Below, piece by piece: positions 62,211-64,000 of a stretch of 64,000 bases of DNA. Made by a program: the position numbers and the translations under genes. Origin of the DNA: a virus; IMG/VR virus record IMGVR_UViG_3300023184_009676, positions 33,276 through 97,275 of that record; one strand, given 5' to 3'. The notes under the pieces were generated by a model. It had not been told where the DNA came from, made no database searches, and was given only the letters and a program-made list of their open reading frames with translations. Positions within the stretch are counted from its first letter, which is position 1; each line of letters starts with the position of its first letter.

Positions 62211-62405
62211 ATGGGCTTTTTATCTGGAATATTTACTGCAATAACTGGAGTTTTTAACTATATAGTTGGACGCTCCAATGCAAATAACGCTGCTGATGTT
62301 AAAGCTGCCCAAAAAGGCAAAGATGAAATCATTCAAGTAGACAAAACAAATAAAGCCATTGAGAAAAGGGATACAAAGGAAATTCAAAATGAACTTAGTG
62401 AATAA
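62211..62405 (+). CDS. Small inner-membrane protein, possible i-spanin
   Basis: 64 residues. An N-terminal hydrophobic helix (GFLSGIFTAITGVFNYIVG) is followed by a charged, helical tail (ADVKAAQKGKDEIIQVDKTNKAIEKRDTKEIQNELSE). That plan, with an overlapping lipoprotein gene behind it, is the layout of Rz/Rz1 spanins. It is shorter than most i-spanins, so this is tentative. Confidence 0.45.
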   Translation: MGFLSGIFTAITGVFNYIVGRSNANNAADVKAAQKGKDEIIQVDKTNKAIEKRDTKEIQNELSE

Positions 62406-62742
62406 ATATGTTTTGTTGCTGTGTGCAACTATGTTTTTAAGCATTGGGTGCGTTAGCACAGTTACGCCAGTTCAAGTTGTGTCAACTGGGGCTTCATTTG
62501 ATAATGGAGAAAGAAACAGTGGTTTCATTGGTTGGACAACAAATAATTCAATAACTTACGCTATCATTTCTGAACACGCAAGGGACAGATACAATTCCTT
62601 GATTGATATTTACGGCAATAAAATTATACCACCCATAAAAAAAGACTATGGAGTAACAGATAATAAAACAAATTGTTTCATTACTCTGGAAGCACTCTCT
62701 AACTTTGCCAAAATGAATCGTTGGCGCAAAAACGGTCAATAA
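62389..62742 (+). CDS. Lipoprotein, possible o-spanin
   Basis: 117 residues from the ATG at 62389, chosen for its AAAGGA ribosome site 8 bases upstream; a longer frame from 62359 lacks one. Signal peptide NLVNKYVLLLCATMFLSIGC ends with SIGC. The mature domain is about 95 residues (SFDNGERNSGFIGWTTNNSITYAIISEHARDRYNSL). It overlaps the preceding gene by 17 bases in another frame, typical of an Rz1-like gene. A longer mature domain than typical o-spanins is the reason for doubt. Confidence 0.5.
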   Translation: MNLVNKYVLLLCATMFLSIGCVSTVTPVQVVSTGASFDNGERNSGFIGWTTNNSITYAIISEHARDRYNSLIDIYGNKIIPPIKKDYGVTDNKTNCFITLEALSNFAKMNRWRKNGQ

Positions 62743-62783
62743 TCAAGCATATCAGCCTTTATTTTGTGTAATAAAGGGGGAAT

Positions 62784-63410
62784 ATGGAAAATTTCCTACT
62801 TGACAATTCTAATAAAATTTATTATACAATCTCTATTTTAACAGCAATTATTACTTTTTTAGGTTTTTTATTTAAATATCTAAGAAAGATAATATTAAAA
62901 ATAAGAGAAAGAAATGCCAGAGTTGAAGAAATTCACACCAAGGTGGAAAAAATCTTTGAAGAAATTACCCCCAATCACGGCTCTTCAATAAAAGACAAGA
63001 TAAATTCGTTGGACAAACGAATGGATAAAGTAGATGAAAACCTTGTTATAAACAATAAACTTACCGAAAAAATATTTTACAGACAAAGATGGATATTAGA
63101 TAACCAATCTGCGGCGGTTTTTGAAAGCGATACAAAAGGAAAATGTATCTGGGCAAACGTTAATTATTTAAAATTAGTTCAAAGAGATATGGGTTTTATT
63201 TTGGGCAATGGCTGGAAAAATATTATTCACCCAGAGGATAGAGAAAGAGTGGTTCGCAACTGGGAACTTTGCGTCAAAGATGGCATTGATGCAGAAGATA
63301 CATACAGAATCATTGATATTGAAGGAAGAGTTTATAGAGTTTTCTGCTCTGCTACTAAAACAGAAGGTAATGGATATATTGGTTCAATAAAAGTACTTGA
63401 CAACGAGTAA
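62784..63410 (+). CDS. Membrane-anchored coiled-coil PAS-domain protein
   Basis: 208 residues. Hydrophobic segment 14-35 (TISILTAIITFLGFLFKYL) is a membrane anchor, followed by a basic stretch and a coiled coil (residues about 50-100). Then a PAS core from about residue 105: FESDTKGKCIWANVNYLKLVQRDMGFILGNGWKNIIHPEDRERVVRNWE (split: FESDTKGKCIWANVNYL, GNGWKNIIHPEDRERVV) and DTYRIIDIEGRVYRVFCSATKT. G-W...I-H-P-D/E-D-R is the PAS_3-type signature. No kinase or output domain follows. It has a GGGGG ribosome site. A sensing PAS in a lysis-region protein is unusual in phages. Confidence 0.7.
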   Translation: MENFLLDNSNKIYYTISILTAIITFLGFLFKYLRKIILKIRERNARVEEIHTKVEKIFEEITPNHGSSIKDKINSLDKRMDKVDENLVINNKLTEKIFYRQRWILDNQSAAVFESDTKGKCIWANVNYLKLVQRDMGFILGNGWKNIIHPEDRERVVRNWELCVKDGIDAEDTYRIIDIEGRVYRVFCSATKTEGNGYIGSIKVLDNE

Positions 63411-63444
63411 TTTTTATTTTTTATAAAAGAATCATTTTTTGCCC

Positions 63445-63450
63445 TATAAT
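63445..63450 (+). promoter_or_regulatory. TATAAT -10-like box 7 bases before start
   Basis: TATAAT, then AAGCATT and the ATG at 63458. Confidence 0.4.
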
Positions 63451-63457
63451 AAGCATT

Positions 63458-64000
63458 ATGGAGCAGAAGAATGGAAATCGCACTTATGTAACAATGAATT
63501 GTTCGGGGTGCGGCAAATCTTTTGAAAAAATTCAATACGAATACGAAAGAAAATCTGCCCAAGGTCAAACAAATTTTTTTTGTAGCGAAGCTTGCGCAAG
63601 TAAATCAATTGGATTGGCGAGGATAGATGAACTTAGCCCATTTAAAATAATTTTCTCGACTTCAAAAAGTGGTGCAAAAAAGAAAAAACTAGAATTTAAT
63701 TTGACCCTAATTGAATTGAAAAAGAAATGGGACGAACAAAAAGGAATTTGCCCTTATTCTAAAAAGAAAATGGTTTTACCCACAAGTGCTTCCAAAAAAA
63801 CTGTTATACCTTCACTAAAATCTGCCTCTTTAGACAGAATAGATTCTTCAAAGGGTTACACATTGGATAATATAGAGTTCGTTACCAGATTTGTAAATTT
63901 AGGAAAAAATACATACCCAGGAGAAGAGGTTCATAGTTTTTTAAAAGAAATGATTGAAGAATGGAATTGTAACGAAATTGACTCACTACCACCCATATAA
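63458..64000 (+). CDS. Zinc-ribbon plus HNH-like endonuclease
   Basis: 180 residues ending at TAA on the last base of the window. N-terminal zinc ribbon MNCSGCGKSFEK...FFCSEACASK (C-x-x-C / C-x3-C). The C-terminal half has WDEQKGICPYSKKKM and SASLDRIDSSKGYTLDNIEFVTRFVNLGKN (split: SASLDRIDSSKGYTLDN), a DRID-x-x-x-GY-x-x-x-N form of HNH-like endonucleases, in which the leading His is not obvious. Probably a small homing or group-specific nuclease. Confidence 0.6.
   Translation: MEQKNGNRTYVTMNCSGCGKSFEKIQYEYERKSAQGQTNFFCSEACASKSIGLARIDELSPFKIIFSTSKSGAKKKKLEFNLTLIELKKKWDEQKGICPYSKKKMVLPTSASKKTVIPSLKSASLDRIDSSKGYTLDNIEFVTRFVNLGKNTYPGEEVHSFLKEMIEEWNCNEIDSLPPI

Noticed and set aside
1-64000. CRISPR array
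   Set aside because: No spaced direct repeats of CRISPR type were seen while reading the window.
1-64000. tRNA genes
   Set aside because: No T-arm GGTTCRANYCC set with a cloverleaf was seen except in the tmRNA, but a full computational scan was not possible.
1-64000. Integrase or excisionase and attachment sites
   Set aside because: No tyrosine or serine recombinase motif is present in the proteins, so a temperate phage is not supported here.

Overview
This window is a piece of a large, AT-rich double-stranded DNA phage genome that encodes much of its own replication and sugar metabolism. It carries long virion structural genes, a replication and recombination block, a ribonucleotide reductase interrupted by an intein, a tmRNA, two sigma-like factors and a lysis-like group of small membrane proteins and lipoproteins. 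The lipoproteins, a spanin-like overlapping pair and heptosyltransferase-like enzymes favour a diderm (Gram-negative) host. The host group cannot be named from the sequence. The standard genetic code fits: TAA, TAG and TGA all act as stops.

Layout. 1-12396 (+): the end of a probable tape-measure gene, then six tail, baseplate or fibre genes, very rich in Ser/Gly/Tyr/Asn. 12397-16809 (-): a possible Rad52/ERF-like annealing protein, a glycosyltransferase pair in which a GT9-type enzyme is split over two genes, and a small possible nucleic-acid-binding protein. 16857-26531 (+): two giant fibre-like genes of about 1,600 codons each. 26533-36263 (-): DNA polymerase III alpha with its PHP domain and proofreading exonuclease as separate genes, two PD-(D/E)XK nucleases, primase, DnaB helicase and RecA. 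36235-50721 (-): a continuous glycan cluster with GDP-mannose dehydratase, an RfbH-type 3-dehydrase, epimerases, many glycosyltransferases, methyltransferases, a radical SAM protein and a SET-domain protein. 50769-52352 (-): a DUF736-like protein, a sigma-like factor and a dNMP kinase. 52353-53007: a 655-base gene-free stretch that I read as a structured non-coding RNA on the minus strand with its own promoter and terminator. 53008-59609 (+): small proteins, the intein-bearing ribonucleotide reductase, tmRNA and an ECF-like sigma factor. 59675-61354 (-): two hydrophilic proteins, one matching a conserved phage family. 61415-64000 (+): membrane proteins, lipoproteins, a membrane-anchored PAS protein and an HNH-like endonuclease.

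How it works together. The reductase and dNMP kinase supply nucleotides. PHP, exonuclease, polymerase, primase, helicase and RecA form the replisome and recombination set. The glycan cluster could build and transfer deoxysugars to a virion, DNA or cell-surface target. Two promoter styles are visible. A TTGACA-like -35 with a -10 sits before metabolic and replication genes and the ncRNA. A bare TATAAT sits 3-11 bases before the start codon of structural, lysis and other genes. This suggests an early/late switch in which the phage sigma-like factors may act. The least ordinary features are the ncRNA, the split polymerase III, the PAS protein in the lysis region, and the radical SAM/glycosyltransferase island whose base composition differs from its surroundings.
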